From assembly GCF_000725385.1 (NCBI RefSeq), contig NZ_CP008884.1:1488001-1552000 (forward strand): DNA of 64,000 nt. The letters are read 5' to 3'. Within the stretch, counting starts at the first letter, position 1. Each line of letters opens with the position of its first letter. The position numbers and the translations under genes are program-made. The notes under the pieces were generated by a model that was not told the origin of the DNA, did not search any database, and saw nothing but the letters and a program-made list of their open reading frames with translations. Source of the stretch: Dyella japonica A8 (GTDB lineage Bacteria; Pseudomonadota; Gammaproteobacteria; Xanthomonadales; Rhodanobacteraceae). This document shows, piece by piece, positions 10,129 to 20,220 of the stretch.

Positions 10129-11364
10129 ATGCTCTTCGACACCACCCAGGCCAAACGACGACAGGGTCCCCGCGGCAGCTTCGACATGCTGCTGGTGATC
10201 GCGCTCGTCGGTCTGGCCTGCGTCGGTGTCGTGATGGTGGCGTCCAGCTCGATCGCCGTGGCCGAGAGCCAGCACATCGGTGCGTTCTACTTCCTCAAGC
10301 GCCACCTGCTGTTCCTGACGCTGGGTGTCGTGCTGGCCAGCTTTGCCATGCGTACCGAGCTGAAGTTGCTGGAGAAGCACGCCTACCTGCTGTTCGGTGG
10401 TGCGGTGGTTCTGCTGCTGCTGGTGTTTGTGCCGGGCGTTGGCATGCGGCTCAACGGTGCGCACCGCTGGCTCAATTTCCGCATCACCAGTTTCCAGCCG
10501 GTCGAGGCGGTCAAGCTGATCCTGGTCATCTACACGGCGAGCTATCTCGTACGTCATCGCGAGAGCGTAGAGACAAGCTTCTGGGGCCTGTTCAAGCCGA
10601 TCATGGTGGCCGGCATGTTCGTGGTGCTGCTGCTGGCGCAGCCGGACTTCGGTTCGGCGACGCTGATGATTGCGGTGACCATCGGCATGATCTGGATGGG
10701 CGGTGCCAAGCCGGTCTACCTCGGCGGCATGGGGCTACCCGTGGTGGCACTGCTGTGGTTCGTGGCGAAGTTCGAGCCGTACCGCATGCGCCGCCTGACT
10801 TCGTTCGTCGATCCGTGGGCCGATCCGTTCAATGACGGCTTCCAGCTGACGCAGTCGCTGATGGCGATCGGCCGTGGCGAGTGGACGGGCGTGGGCCTGG
10901 GCTCCAGCGTGCTGAAGCTGTCCTACCTGCCCGAAGCGCACACCGACTTCATTTTTGCGGTGATTTCCGAAGAGTTCGGCCTTGCCGGCATCCTGTTCGT
11001 GATGGGTCTGTTCGGCCTTGCCGTGGGCCGTGGCCTCTATCTCGGCGTCAAGGGCATGGAGCTGGGCCAGCGCTTCGCCGGCTACGTGGCCTGCGGCATC
11101 TCGCTGATGATCGGCCTGCAGGCGATGGTGTCCATTGGCGTGAACCTGGGCGCGCTGCCGACCAAGGGCCTGACCCTGCCGCTGATCAGCTACGGCGGTT
11201 CGTCCATCGTGCTGACCTGCGCGATGGCTGGCGTGCTGCTGCGTACCACTTACGAAATCAACCGCGCCATCGATGCGCGCCAGATGGCCGCGCGCATGCC
11301 GGCCAACGCGGTGCCCGATGCGAACGCGGCGGCCGCGCCCGCGCGCGAGGCGGTGACCGCATGA
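10129..11364 (+). CDS. ftsW: Septal peptidoglycan glycosyltransferase FtsW (SEDS family)
   Basis: Polytopic SEDS-family polymerase of lipid II working with FtsI at the septum. 411 aa, ten predicted membrane helices. Family motifs: HRWLNFRITSFQPVEAVKL (loop after helix 4), LLAQPDFGSATL, PEAHTDFIFAVISEEFG (with the catalytic-loop acidic residues), and LPLISYGGSSIV in the last helices. The C-terminus is an Ala-rich cytoplasmic tail. It directly follows mraY, with no murD between, and its stop overlaps the murG start. Confidence 0.96.
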   Translation: MLFDTTQAKRRQGPRGSFDMLLVIALVGLACVGVVMVASSSIAVAESQHIGAFYFLKRHLLFLTLGVVLASFAMRTELKLLEKHAYLLFGGAVVLLLLVFVPGVGMRLNGAHRWLNFRITSFQPVEAVKLILVIYTASYLVRHRESVETSFWGLFKPIMVAGMFVVLLLAQPDFGSATLMIAVTIGMIWMGGAKPVYLGGMGLPVVALLWFVAKFEPYRMRRLTSFVDPWADPFNDGFQLTQSLMAIGRGEWTGVGLGSSVLKLSYLPEAHTDFIFAVISEEFGLAGILFVMGLFGLAVGRGLYLGVKGMELGQRFAGYVACGISLMIGLQAMVSIGVNLGALPTKGLTLPLISYGGSSIVLTCAMAGVLLRTTYEINRAIDARQMAARMPANAVPDANAAAAPAREAVTA

Positions 11365-12434
11365 GCGCGCCCAAGCCCGTGCTGATCATGGCCGGCGGCA
11401 CCGGTGGCCATATCTTCCCTGGCCTCGCCGTGGCCGATGCCCTGCGTGCCCAAGGCGTACCGGTGGTGTGGCTAGGTGCCGAGGGCGGCATGGAGACCCG
11501 GGTCGTGCCGGCCCATGGCATCGAGCTGGTGACCGTGCCGGTGGCTGGCCTGCGTGGCAAGGGTTGGAAGACGCGCGTGATGGCGCCGCTGATGCTGGCG
11601 CGCGCGCTGCTGTCCTCGTTGTCGGCGCTGCGCAGAATCAACCCGCGCAGCGTGCTGTCGATGGGCGGCTACGTGGCCGGTCCCGGTGGCGTGGCGGCAC
11701 GCATGACGCGTCGCCCGCTGCTGGTGCATGAGCAGAATCGCGTCGCCGGTTTCACCAATCGCAAGCTCGCCGCCCACGCGCAGCGCGTGCTGGCCGGTTT
11801 CAGCGACACGTTGCCGAACGCCGAGTGGGTGGGCAATCCGGTGCGTGGCGCCATTGCCGCCTTGCCGCCGCCGCGCGAGCGCATGGCGGGCCGCACGGGC
11901 CGCCCGTGCCTGCTGGTGCTGGGTGGCAGCCTTGGCGCGCGCGCGCTCAACATCGCCTTGCCCCAGGCGCTCGCGCTGATGTCGCCGGCACAGCGCCCGG
12001 AAGTGTTGCACCAGTGCGGCAATCGCGGCATCGATGAAGCACGCGCGGCCTACGCCAAGGCGGGCGTCGAGGCGCAGATCGTGCCTTTCATCGAAGACAT
12101 GGCTGGCACCTACGCGTGGGCGGATCTTGCCGTCTGCCGTGCCGGTGCGCTGACCCTTGCCGAGCTCACCGCCGCCGGACTCGGCGCAGTGCTCGTGCCG
12201 TTCCCTTATGCGGTGGACGACCACCAGACCCGCAATGCGGAGGCGCTGGTCGCCGCGCATGCGGCCGAATTGATTCAGGAGAAGGATCTGGACGTACAGC
12301 AGTTGGCGCAGCGCCTTGAAGCGTTGCTGGATGATCGCGAACGACTGGTCGCGATGGGCGAGGCCGCGCGCACGCTGGCCAAGACCGATGCCGCGGAAGT
12401 GATCGCGCGCGCCTGCCTGGAGGTCGTCGCATGA
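11361..12434 (+). CDS. murG: UDP-GlcNAc:lipid I N-acetylglucosaminyltransferase MurG
   Basis: Peripheral GT-B glycosyltransferase converting lipid I to lipid II on the inner face of the membrane. 357 aa. N-terminal glycine-rich loop MAGGTGGHIFPGLAVA near residues 10-25, second G-loop LVLGGSLGARALN, and donor site FIEDMAGTYAWADLAVCRAGA with AELTAAGLGAVLVPFPYAVDDHQTRNA. The ATG at 11361 overlaps the ftsW stop (ATGA) and matches the family N-terminus. Confidence 0.97.
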   Translation: MSAPKPVLIMAGGTGGHIFPGLAVADALRAQGVPVVWLGAEGGMETRVVPAHGIELVTVPVAGLRGKGWKTRVMAPLMLARALLSSLSALRRINPRSVLSMGGYVAGPGGVAARMTRRPLLVHEQNRVAGFTNRKLAAHAQRVLAGFSDTLPNAEWVGNPVRGAIAALPPPRERMAGRTGRPCLLVLGGSLGARALNIALPQALALMSPAQRPEVLHQCGNRGIDEARAAYAKAGVEAQIVPFIEDMAGTYAWADLAVCRAGALTLAELTAAGLGAVLVPFPYAVDDHQTRNAEALVAAHAAELIQEKDLDVQQLAQRLEALLDDRERLVAMGEAARTLAKTDAAEVIARACLEVVA

Positions 12435-13870
12435 CCCCGCGTCGCCTGCTCGCACACGAAGACCTGATGACCACCTTCCGCCGCGTGCATTTCATCGGCA
12501 TCGGCGGCGTGGGCATGAGCGGCATCGCCGAAGTGCTGCACAACCTTGGTTACGCCGTGTCCGGCTCCGATCGGTCCAATTCGCCGACGGCACAGCGCCT
12601 GGCAAGCCTGGGCATCGTGGTGCACGTGGGGCACGCCGCCGAACACATTGGTGATGCGGACGTGGTCGTCACTTCCAGCGCCATCAACGCGGAGAATCCG
12701 GAACTGCAGGCGGCCCGCGCCGCGCGCATCCCGGTGGTGCCGCGCGCCGAGATGCTGGGTGAGTTGATGCGCTTCCGTCGTGGCATCGCCATCGCCGGTA
12801 CGCATGGCAAGACCACCACCACCAGCCTCGCCGCCAGCGTGCTGGCCGAGGCCAACTATGACCCGACCTTCGTGATCGGTGGCCAGCTCAATGCGGCCGG
12901 TGCCAATGCACGGCTGGGCACGGGCCAGTACATCGTGGCCGAGGCGGACGAATCGGACGGCTCCTTCCTGATGCTCTCGCCGGTGATCGCCGCGGTCACC
13001 AACATCGATGCGGATCACCTGGAGAATTACCAGGGCGATTTCGCGCTGGTGAAGAAGGCCTTCAGCGACTTCCTGCACCGCCTGCCGTTCTACGGCCTGG
13101 CCGTGCTCTGCGTGGACGATCCGGAAGTGGCGGAGCTCGCCAAGTCCACCACGCGCCGTGTGATGACCTACGGCATCGACACCAAGGACGCCGACGTGCG
13201 CGCGAGCAACCTCTCGCAGCACGGTTTCGAGATGCATTTCGACCTGTGGCTGCCGGGCCGCAACGAGGCGCTGCACGTCAAGCTCAACCTGCCGGGCCGC
13301 CACAACGTGCTCAACGCGCTGGCCGCCGCCACCATCGGCTGGCAGCTGGGCGTGGAGGCCCAGTCGATCGCCCACGCCCTGCAGAACTTCCAGGGTGTGG
13401 GTCGCCGCTTCCATCGTCGTGGCGAGATTGCGTTGGACAAGGGCACGGCATTGCTGGTCGACGACTACGGCCATCATCCGCGCGAACTTGCGGCCGTGTT
13501 CGCCGCCGCGCGTGGCGGCTGGCCGGACCGCCGCCTCGTGGTCGGCTTCCAGCCGCACCGCTACAGCCGCACGCGCGACCTGCTGGACGATTTCGCCAAC
13601 GTGCTGGCCGAGGCCGACGTGCTGGTGCTGACGGACGTCTATCCCGCCGGTGAGGCGCCGATCGCGGGCGCCGATGGACGCGCACTGGCTCGCGCCGTGC
13701 GCGCACGCGGCAAGGTCGATCCGGTGCTGGTCGATCATCCGCGCGAATTGAAGGACACGCTGCCCGCGCTGCTGCGCGACGGCGATCTGTTGCTGTTGCT
13801 GGGCGCTGGCGATATCGGCGCGGCGGCCGTGGAGCTGGCGCAGGCAGGCCATTTGAGGACGAACAAGTGA
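12431..13870 (+). CDS. murC: UDP-N-acetylmuramate-L-alanine ligase MurC
   Basis: Adds L-Ala, the first stem-peptide residue, to UDP-MurNAc. 479 aa. Rossmann-like start [26 protein letters not shown] loop [24 protein letters not shown], and [16 protein letters not shown]. The first ATG (12431) overlaps the murG stop; a second ATG at 12467 is an alternative start removing 12 residues. murB, next to murC in some proteobacteria, is not in this cluster. Confidence 0.97.
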   Translation: MTPRRLLAHEDLMTTFRRVHFIGIGGVGMSGIAEVLHNLGYAVSGSDRSNSPTAQRLASLGIVVHVGHAAEHIGDADVVVTSSAINAENPELQAARAARIPVVPRAEMLGELMRFRRGIAIAGTHGKTTTTSLAASVLAEANYDPTFVIGGQLNAAGANARLGTGQYIVAEADESDGSFLMLSPVIAAVTNIDADHLENYQGDFALVKKAFSDFLHRLPFYGLAVLCVDDPEVAELAKSTTRRVMTYGIDTKDADVRASNLSQHGFEMHFDLWLPGRNEALHVKLNLPGRHNVLNALAAATIGWQLGVEAQSIAHALQNFQGVGRRFHRRGEIALDKGTALLVDDYGHHPRELAAVFAAARGGWPDRRLVVGFQPHRYSRTRDLLDDFANVLAEADVLVLTDVYPAGEAPIAGADGRALARAVRARGKVDPVLVDHPRELKDTLPALLRDGDLLLLLGAGDIGAAAVELAQAGHLRTNK

Positions 13871-14802
13871 GCAAGACGATTACCGATCCCGCACAGTTTG
13901 GCCGTGTCGCCGTGGTCATGGGCGGCAGTTCGGCCGAGCGCGAAGTGTCGCTGGATTCCGGCCGCAACGTGCTGGCCGCGCTGCGGGCGCGCGGCGTCGA
14001 CGCGCATGCCATCGACGGCATCCCGGCACTGCTCGATGCGGTGCGCGCGGGTCACTTCGCGCGCGTGTTCAACATCCTGCACGGTGGTGGCGGCGAGAAC
14101 GGCGAGCTGCAGGGCGCGTTGCAGTCGCTGGGCATCCCGTTCACCGGTTCCGGCGTGCTTGGCTCCGCGCTGTCGCTCGACAAGATCCGCGCCAAGCTGG
14201 TGTGGCAGGCCCTCGGCCTGCCCACGCCGACGTTCAAGGCGCTGCCGCGTGGCGCGGACGTGCATGCCGCCGCGCGCGAGATCGGCTTTCCGCTGATCGT
14301 GAAGCCGGCCTGGGAAGGTTCCAGCGTGGGCGTCACGCGCGTGTTCGACGAGAGCGGCCTGGATGCCGCCGTCGAGCTGGCGCAGAAGTATCCCGGCGAC
14401 ATGCTGATGGAAACGCTGATCGAAGGCGGCGAGTACACCGTCGGCATCCTCAACCGCCAGGTGCTGGTCACGATCAACATCGTGCCCAAGGGCGAGTACT
14501 ACGACTACAACGCCAAGTACATCGCCGAGGACACCCAGTACATCTGCCCGGGCCTGCACGGCGACGCGGAGCGCGAGATGCAGGAACTGGCCCTGCGCGC
14601 GTTCGACGCGCTGGCCTGCTCGGGCTGGGGTCGCGTGGACGTGATGCGCGACAAGCAGGGCCGCAACTGGCTGCTGGAAGTGAATACCGCGCCGGGCATG
14701 ACCTCGCATTCGCTGGTGCCCAAGGCGGCCGCCGTCGCGGGCATTGACTACCAGACGCTGTGCTGGCGCGTGCTGGAAACGAGCTTCCGGGAGGGCGTGT
14801 GA
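13867..14802 (+). CDS. ddl: D-alanine-D-alanine ligase
   Basis: ATP-grasp enzyme making D-Ala-D-Ala for MurF. 311 aa. It shows [17 protein letters not shown] (family signature 1), [41 protein letters not shown] near residues 139-153, and [25 protein letters not shown] (signature 2, Mg and D-Ala site). The start is GTG at 13867, overlapping the murC stop (GTGA); its own stop overlaps the ftsQ GTG start the same way. Confidence 0.96.
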   Translation: MSKTITDPAQFGRVAVVMGGSSAEREVSLDSGRNVLAALRARGVDAHAIDGIPALLDAVRAGHFARVFNILHGGGGENGELQGALQSLGIPFTGSGVLGSALSLDKIRAKLVWQALGLPTPTFKALPRGADVHAAAREIGFPLIVKPAWEGSSVGVTRVFDESGLDAAVELAQKYPGDMLMETLIEGGEYTVGILNRQVLVTINIVPKGEYYDYNAKYIAEDTQYICPGLHGDAEREMQELALRAFDALACSGWGRVDVMRDKQGRNWLLEVNTAPGMTSHSLVPKAAAVAGIDYQTLCWRVLETSFREGV

Positions 14803-15536
14803 GGGGAACTGTCCGCCTCGTTGCCTGGGTTCTGGCCATCGCGCTCGTGGCGCTGCCGATCGTCGGCGTGCTGCGTGGATGGTTTGCGGCCAATCGTTGG
14901 CCGGTAACCCAGTTGACGGTGCAAGCCGAGTTCAAGCATGTGACCGAGGACGAGCTCCGTTCGGTCGTCATGCCGCGCCTTGGCAAGGGGTTCTTCGCGC
15001 TCGACCTGGACGGCGTGCAAAAGGCCGTCGCCGCGCTGCCGTGGGTGGAGTCGGTGGAGGCGCGCAAGCGCTGGCCCGATACGCTGATCCTGCGCATCTA
15101 CGAGCGCCAGCCGTTCGCGCGTTGGAACGAGAAGCAGCTGATCAGCCGCCAGGGCCTGGTGTTCGATGTGCCCGACGTGGCCGCCAACACCGACCTGCCT
15201 GACCTGCGCGGGCCGGATGCGCGGCTGGCGGAAGTGGTGAGCTTCTACGCGGAAACGCAGAAGGCGTTCACCAACACCAAACTGAAAATCACCGGCGTCT
15301 CGCTCACCGAGCGTGGCAGCTGGAGCCTCACCACGAGCAGCGGCGCGCAGATCATCATCGGTGATCGCGACCAGGCGGGCCGTCGCCTGCGCCGTTTCCT
15401 CGATGTCTATCCACAACTGGTGGCGGGCCACTCCGAGGGCTTCGCCTACGCCGATCTTCGTTACACCAATGGATTTGCCGTTCGATGGCCGCCCCAGGCG
15501 AGCACCGTGAACGCTGGAGGCTCACCCCGCACATGA
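14799..15536 (+). CDS. ftsQ: Cell division protein FtsQ
   Basis: Bitopic divisome scaffold linking FtsA/FtsZ-side and FtsBL/FtsWI. 245 aa from the GTG at 14799, which overlaps the ddl stop; another GTG at 14760 is in frame but would overlap ddl by 43 bp. The membrane helix is about residues 5-25 ([20 protein letters not shown]). A POTRA domain follows ([20 protein letters not shown] ... [26 protein letters not shown]), then the beta domain ([20 protein letters not shown]). It ends with an ATGA overlap into ftsA. Confidence 0.95.
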   Translation: MRGTVRLVAWVLAIALVALPIVGVLRGWFAANRWPVTQLTVQAEFKHVTEDELRSVVMPRLGKGFFALDLDGVQKAVAALPWVESVEARKRWPDTLILRIYERQPFARWNEKQLISRQGLVFDVPDVAANTDLPDLRGPDARLAEVVSFYAETQKAFTNTKLKITGVSLTERGSWSLTTSSGAQIIIGDRDQAGRRLRRFLDVYPQLVAGHSEGFAYADLRYTNGFAVRWPPQASTVNAGGSPRT

Positions 15537-16765
15537 AGACCAAGAACGACAAGCAGCTAGTGGTCGGCCTCGACATCGGCACCTCGAAAGTGGTGGCGAT
15601 CGTCGGCGAGTACGAACCCGGCGAACCGATCGAAGTGATCGGCATCGGCACGCACGTGTCGCGCGGCATGAAGCGCGGTTCGGTGGTGGATATCGAATCG
15701 ACCGTGCATTCCATCCAGCGTGCCGTGGAAGAGGCCGAGCTGATGGCCGGCTGCGACATCCGCTCCGTCTACGCCTCGATCTCCGGCAGCCACCTGGAAA
15801 CCAAGAACTCCCACGGCACCGCCGCGATCCGTGATCGCGAAGTGACGCCGGGCGACCTGGACCAGGTGCTGGAAGCGGCGAGCGCGGTGGCGATCCCGGC
15901 CGACCGCAAGGTGCTCTACAAGGAGTCGCAGGAATACCGCATCGACGGCCAGGACGGCATCCGCTCGCCGGTGGGCATGAGCGGCGTGCGCCTGGAGGCG
16001 AGCGTGCACCTGGTGACCGGTGCCGCCGCGGCCGTGCAGAACATCAGCAAGTGCATCCAACGCTGCGGTCTCACCGTGGACGAGCTGGTGCCGTCGGCCG
16101 TGGCCAGCGCCAAGTCCGTGCTGACCGACGACGAGCGCGAGCTGGGCGTGTGCCTGGTGGACATCGGCGCGGGCACCACCGACATCTCCATCTATACGCA
16201 GGGCTCGATCCGCTACACCAAGTCGCTGCCGGTGGGTGGCGACCAGGTGACCAACGACATCGCCTACGGCGTGCACACGCCGACCGCGCATGCCGAAGAG
16301 ATCAAGATCAAGTACGCCTGCGCGCTCGCGCAGCTGGCGCATGCCGAGGAAACCATCCAGGTGCCGAGCGTGGGCGATCGCCCGCCGCGCCGCCTGGCTC
16401 GCCAGTCGCTCGCGCAGTCGGTGCAGGCGCGCTACGAGGAAATCTTCGAAATGGTGCAGGACGAGCTGCGCCGCTCCGGCTACGAAAGCCTGGTGGCGGC
16501 GGGCGTGGTGCTCACCGGCGGCGCGTCGCGCATGGAAGGCGCGCTGGAGCTGGCCGAGGAGATCTTCCACAAGATGGTGCGCATCGGCGTGCCGCAGCAC
16601 GTCTCCGGCCTGGGCGAGGTCGTCTCCAACCCGCTGCATTCCACCGGTGTGGGCCTGCTGCTGCACGGCTCGCGCTCCAGTGGCATGCGCGTGAGCGGGC
16701 CGAGCGGCGGCAGCGTGGGTGGCCTGTTCGACAAGCTGTTCGGCTGGGTCAGCAAGAATTTCTGA
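15533..16765 (+). CDS. ftsA: Cell division protein FtsA
   Basis: Actin-like ATPase that tethers FtsZ filaments to the membrane. 410 aa from the ATG at 15533, preceded by a CTGGAGG ribosome-binding site and overlapping the ftsQ stop; E. coli FtsA is 420 aa. Phosphate-binding loop [17 protein letters not shown] at the N-terminus, 1C domain [12 protein letters not shown], second phosphate loop [18 protein letters not shown], and adenosine site [12 protein letters not shown]. The C-terminus [17 protein letters not shown] is an amphipathic membrane-targeting helix, as the family requires. Confidence 0.97.
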   Translation: MKTKNDKQLVVGLDIGTSKVVAIVGEYEPGEPIEVIGIGTHVSRGMKRGSVVDIESTVHSIQRAVEEAELMAGCDIRSVYASISGSHLETKNSHGTAAIRDREVTPGDLDQVLEAASAVAIPADRKVLYKESQEYRIDGQDGIRSPVGMSGVRLEASVHLVTGAAAAVQNISKCIQRCGLTVDELVPSAVASAKSVLTDDERELGVCLVDIGAGTTDISIYTQGSIRYTKSLPVGGDQVTNDIAYGVHTPTAHAEEIKIKYACALAQLAHAEETIQVPSVGDRPPRRLARQSLAQSVQARYEEIFEMVQDELRRSGYESLVAAGVVLTGGASRMEGALELAEEIFHKMVRIGVPQHVSGLGEVVSNPLHSTGVGLLLHGSRSSGMRVSGPSGGSVGGLFDKLFGWVSKNF

Positions 16766-16913
16766 TGGGTACCTCGCGAAACGCGAGATAGCGAAACCGG
16801 ATGGGGCAGGAGGCCCCGTCCAGGACGAATGGATGTTCGTCCACCACCAAGGGGCGACTGGAACGTCGGCACCCGCGGTTACAACGACAACGATGCTCTA
16901 CGGAGGACGGGAA
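16766..16913. other. ftsA-ftsZ spacer with hairpin
   Basis: The first real gap (148 bp) in the tightly packed cluster. At 16799-16821 a GGATGGGGC/GCCCCGTCC inverted repeat forms a stable hairpin. There is no T-run, so it looks like an mRNA-processing or stabilising structure rather than a full terminator. A strong CGGAGGACGG ribosome-binding site ends the spacer, fitting the high FtsZ synthesis rate. Confidence 0.5.
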
Positions 16914-18098
16914 ATGTTTGAACTGATCGAAAAACTCGCACCAAATGCAGTCATCAAGGTCATCGGCGTGGGCGGCGGCGGCGGCAATGCCGTGGCGCAC
17001 ATGCTGAATGCAAACATCGAAGGCGTCGATTTCGTCGTCGCCAACACCGACTCGCAGGCCATGAAGACCTGCGGTTCGCGTACGCACCTGCAGCTGGGTG
17101 CCAACGTGACCAAGGGCCTGGGCGCCGGTGCCAACCCGGAAGTGGGTCGCCAGGCCGCGCTGGAAGACCGCGAGCGCATCGAAGAGATGCTCGAGGGTGC
17201 CGACATGGTGTTCATCACCGCCGGTATGGGCGGCGGTACCGGCACGGGCGCGGCTCCGGTCGTGGCTCAGCTCGCCAAGGAGAAGGGCATCCTGACGGTG
17301 GCCGTGGTCACCAAGCCGTTCCCGTTCGAAGGCCGTCGCCGCATGCAGGTGGCGATGAAGGGCATCGAAGACCTCTCGCAGCACGTCGATTCGCTGATCA
17401 CCGTGCCCAACGAGAAGCTGCTGTCGGTGCTCGGCCGCGAAGTGACGCTTCTTAATGCGTTCAAGGCTGCCAACGACGTGCTGCTCGGCGCCGTGCAGGG
17501 CATCGCCGACCTGATCACCGCCCCGGGCCTGATCAACGTCGACTTTGCCGACGTGCGCACCGTGATGTCCGAAATGGGCATGGCCATGATGGGCTCGGGC
17601 ACCGCTCGCGGTGACGATCGCGCCCAGGCCGCCGCCGAGGCCGCCATCAACAACCCGCTGCTGGAAGACGTCAACCTCAACGGCGCCTGCGGCATCCTGG
17701 TGAACGTCACGGCCGGTCCGAACCTGACCATGCGCGAGTTCGACGAGATCGGCCGCGTCATCCACGACTTCGCCAGCGAAGACGCCACCGTGGTCATGGG
17801 CACCTCGCTCGATCCGGAAATGCAGGACGACGTGCGCGTCACCGTGGTGGCCACCGGCCTCAACCGTGCCGTGGCGGCCCGCCAGCCGCAGCGTCCGGTG
17901 GTGGCCCAGCAGGTGGAAATGCGCCAGCGTCCGCGCCCGGTCGTGCTGCGTACCGGCACCGGCAACGAAGTGGTCGACTACGCCCAGCCCGAAGCCACGA
18001 TGACCAGCCGCGTCGAGGCCAGCACCCAGGCCAAGAGCGCCGATCCGAGCTTCGACTACCTGGACATCCCGGCCTTCCTGCGTCGTCAGGCGGACTGA
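16914..18098 (+). CDS. ftsZ: Cell division GTPase FtsZ
   Basis: Tubulin homologue that forms the Z-ring. 394 aa. The tubulin signature is [15 protein letters not shown] near residues 104-118; [15 protein letters not shown] lies at the N-terminus and [10 protein letters not shown] in the core. The C-terminal conserved peptide [14 protein letters not shown] binds FtsA/ZipA. An in-frame upstream extension to 16719 exists but overlaps ftsA. The ATG at 16914 sits 7 bases after GGAGGA and gives the family N-terminus [20 protein letters not shown]. Confidence 0.98.
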   Translation: MFELIEKLAPNAVIKVIGVGGGGGNAVAHMLNANIEGVDFVVANTDSQAMKTCGSRTHLQLGANVTKGLGAGANPEVGRQAALEDRERIEEMLEGADMVFITAGMGGGTGTGAAPVVAQLAKEKGILTVAVVTKPFPFEGRRRMQVAMKGIEDLSQHVDSLITVPNEKLLSVLGREVTLLNAFKAANDVLLGAVQGIADLITAPGLINVDFADVRTVMSEMGMAMMGSGTARGDDRAQAAAEAAINNPLLEDVNLNGACGILVNVTAGPNLTMREFDEIGRVIHDFASEDATVVMGTSLDPEMQDDVRVTVVATGLNRAVAARQPQRPVVAQQVEMRQRPRPVVLRTGTGNEVVDYAQPEATMTSRVEASTQAKSADPSFDYLDIPAFLRRQAD

Positions 18099-18560
18099 TA
18101 AGACTGACTGGGCAAATAATTTGAAGAAAAATTGAACAAATAGCCGGTTTCACTTGTCAGTAACGAATCGCGCATGGGATCCGCCCCGGCGGAGCCCTTG
18201 CCCGAGCCCGTTCTTCCGCCGTTTTGGAGCGGTGGGCGGCTTGACTGACGCTGTTCCGGCACTCGTTCTTGAGATGTAGGGCCATGCTTCACGGATGAGC
18301 ATGACCGGCCAGGAAGTGAATCCAGGCTGGTCGAACGCCCCGAGACCGGATCCCGTCCCGGTCCGGGGCGTTGCGCTTCAGTCAAGTCATTGAAAGTACT
18401 TGGGAAAGTGCTAATCACCCCACGAATGGGATTCATTCGTGCATGAAAGGAGTATGAAAGGGTGAACGGTGTGTGTGGCGCGGATCGCCTTTTCACAGGT
18501 TAAGACTGTGTTAGCATCCGTTCCCTAATTTGGCTGCTGCCCCTTACAGGTACCAAAAAA
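18099..18560. other. Long ftsZ-lpxC intergenic region
   Basis: 462 bp without a gene. The first 80 bp are AT-rich. A strong bulged hairpin lies at 18334-18372 (own entry). Promoter-like hexamers occur close to lpxC (TTCACA at 18492, TAGCAT at 18512, CCTAAT at 18524), but no pair has ideal spacing, so the lpxC promoter cannot be placed confidently. No small reading frame with a good ribosome-binding site was found. Confidence 0.6.
18334..18372 (+). terminator. Strong hairpin downstream of ftsZ (candidate terminator)
   Basis: AACGCCCCG pairs with CGGGGCGTT, then GACCGG with CCGGTC: a 15-bp stem with one bulged A and an 8-base loop. It is followed by TGCGCTTCAG, not a T-run, so termination is likely but not certain. 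It may close the dcw transcript before lpxC. Confidence 0.5.
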
Positions 18561-19475
18561 ATGATCAAGCAGCGTACGCTCAAGAACATCATTCGCGCCA
18601 CAGGCGTCGGTCTGCATACCGGCGACAAGGTGTACATGACGCTTCGCCCCGCTGCCCCGAATACGGGCATCGTGTTTCGTCGTACCGATCTGAATCCGCC
18701 GGTCGAAATCCACGCGCGTCCCGACAATGTCGGCGATACGCGCCTGTCGACCACGCTCGTCAATGGCGATGTACGCGTCTCGACGGTGGAGCATCTGCTT
18801 TCCGCGATGGCCGGCCTTGGCATCGACAACGCCTACGTGGATCTTTCCGCGCCGGAAGTGCCGATCATGGACGGCAGCGCCGGTCCCTTCGTGTTCCTGC
18901 TGCAGTCGGCGGGCATCGAAGAACAGAATGCCGCCAAGCGCTTCATCCGCATCAAGAAGCCGATCAAGGTGCAGGAAGGCGACAAGTGGGCCAGCTTTGA
19001 ACCGTTCGAAGGTTTCAAGGTGGGTTTCTCGATCGAGTTCAACCACCCGATCATCAGCAAGCGCACCTCGCGCGCCGAGATCGACTTCTCGACCACCTCC
19101 TTCGTGAAGGAAGTGAGCCGCGCCCGCACCTTCGGCTTCATGCGCGACATCGAGATGCTTCGCGAGCACAACCTCGCGCTGGGCGGTTCGATGGACAACG
19201 CCGTGGTGCTCGACGACTACCGCGTGCTCAACGAAGACGGCCTCCGTTACGAGGACGAGTTCGTCAAGCACAAGATCCTCGACGCGATCGGCGATCTCTA
19301 CCTGCTGGGCCACAGCCTGGTCGGTGCGTACTACGCCCACAAGTCGGGCCACGAGCTCAACAACAAGCTCCTGCGCACCCTGATGGCCGACGCCTCGGCC
19401 TGGGAAGAGGTCAGCTTCGCGGACGATCCGGCGACCTCGCCGATCTCCTACGCCCATCCGGCCCAGGCGATCTGA
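18561..19475 (+). CDS. lpxC: UDP-3-O-acyl-N-acetylglucosamine deacetylase LpxC
   Basis: Zinc hydrolase for the committed step of lipid A synthesis. 304 aa, standard length. It has the duplicated LpxC fold: N-terminal [14 protein letters not shown] and zinc/catalytic residues His78 ([10 protein letters not shown]), His237 and Asp241 (HKILDAIGD). The general acid-base histidine is in [15 protein letters not shown]. Order ftsZ-lpxC-secA matches other gammaproteobacteria. A bidirectional terminator follows. Confidence 0.98.
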   Translation: MIKQRTLKNIIRATGVGLHTGDKVYMTLRPAAPNTGIVFRRTDLNPPVEIHARPDNVGDTRLSTTLVNGDVRVSTVEHLLSAMAGLGIDNAYVDLSAPEVPIMDGSAGPFVFLLQSAGIEEQNAAKRFIRIKKPIKVQEGDKWASFEPFEGFKVGFSIEFNHPIISKRTSRAEIDFSTTSFVKEVSRARTFGFMRDIEMLREHNLALGGSMDNAVVLDDYRVLNEDGLRYEDEFVKHKILDAIGDLYLLGHSLVGAYYAHKSGHELNNKLLRTLMADASAWEEVSFADDPATSPISYAHPAQAI

Positions 19476-19510
19476 TCGCACCGCGATCCGCTAAGTCCTT
19501 CACAATACTG

Positions 19511-19556
19511 AACAAAACATGCGGCCGCGTCTCAAAGACGCGGCCGTTTGTTTTGT
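19511..19556. terminator. Bidirectional Rho-independent terminator between lpxC and dciA
   Basis: Perfect 11-bp stem CGGCCGCGTCT / AGACGCGGCCG with a 3-base loop (19522-19546). It is followed by TTTGTTTTGT on the plus strand and preceded by ACAAAACA, so it presents a T-rich tract in both directions. It can stop lpxC transcripts from the left and dciA transcripts from the right. Confidence 0.9.
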
Positions 19557-19706
19557 GATATACCTCGCCCCTTCTCTTTGCTGCTGTTCACGTACTGATG
19601 ACATCAGGGTCTGTCAGGTCCGTGGGGGCGTGGTATAAAACCCTGCGCATCGATCGAAGGATCGGTGGGTGGGCAGTACCGCTTTGGGAAGAAATGAAAC
19701 CCAGAG

Positions 19707-20201
19707 TCAGCGGGTTTCGTCGGATCGGGAATCAGAAATTTCGGCGATGGACGCCAACTCGAGGAACAGTTCCCGCAATTCGGGGTCTGTGGTTGAGGCC
19801 GCGGCGGCTCTCAGGTGAGAGGCGGCGGCTGGCGAAAGCGGTTTTGACCGATCCGGCACGATTTCTGTCGGTGGTGGGGGGGCCACTTTCACGGTGACTG
19901 ACTTGGCGTACGTGCCTACGGCGCGTGCGGTCGAGAGGATTTGCGCCTGGAGAAGGCGCAGCCTGGCGGCCAGAGCCGAGGAGGGAGCCAGAAAAACGAG
20001 GCGGCCGTCTTGCAGGTTGGCGAAACGAACCTGCTCGCGGAGTGGTGACGGTAACGTCTGGCGCAGTGCGCGATCCAATGCATCCAGCTGACGGGCCTTG
20101 CGGGCCAGTGAAGCAACGGGGCCAAACTCGGTGATGGCTTTAAGTCCAGAACCGGTGCGGCGAGAGGGTTTTGGATCATCGCGCTGCATGGATGCCGACA
20201 T
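19707..20201 (-). CDS. dciA: DciA-type replicative helicase loader (DUF721)
   Basis: DUF721/DciA proteins are the ancestral bacterial loaders of the replicative helicase DnaB, used by bacteria lacking phage-derived DnaC or DnaI. 164 aa from the ATG at 20201. The KH-like DUF721 domain is the central block: ALRQTLPSPLREQVRFANLQ then GRLVFLAPSSALAARLRLLQ. It is preceded by a basic segment and followed by a Pro-rich linker and an Ala/Glu helical tail. An in-frame extension to 20249 would run into the divergent M23 gene; ATG 20189 is the other option. Position between lpxC and secA is typical of Xanthomonadales and Pseudomonas relatives. Confidence 0.85.
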   Translation of the reverse strand: MSASMQRDDPKPSRRTGSGLKAITEFGPVASLARKARQLDALDRALRQTLPSPLREQVRFANLQDGRLVFLAPSSALAARLRLLQAQILSTARAVGTYAKSVTVKVAPPPPTEIVPDRSKPLSPAAASHLRAAAASTTDPELRELFLELASIAEISDSRSDETR

Positions 20202-20220
20202 CTTCTGACGTAAGAACAAC

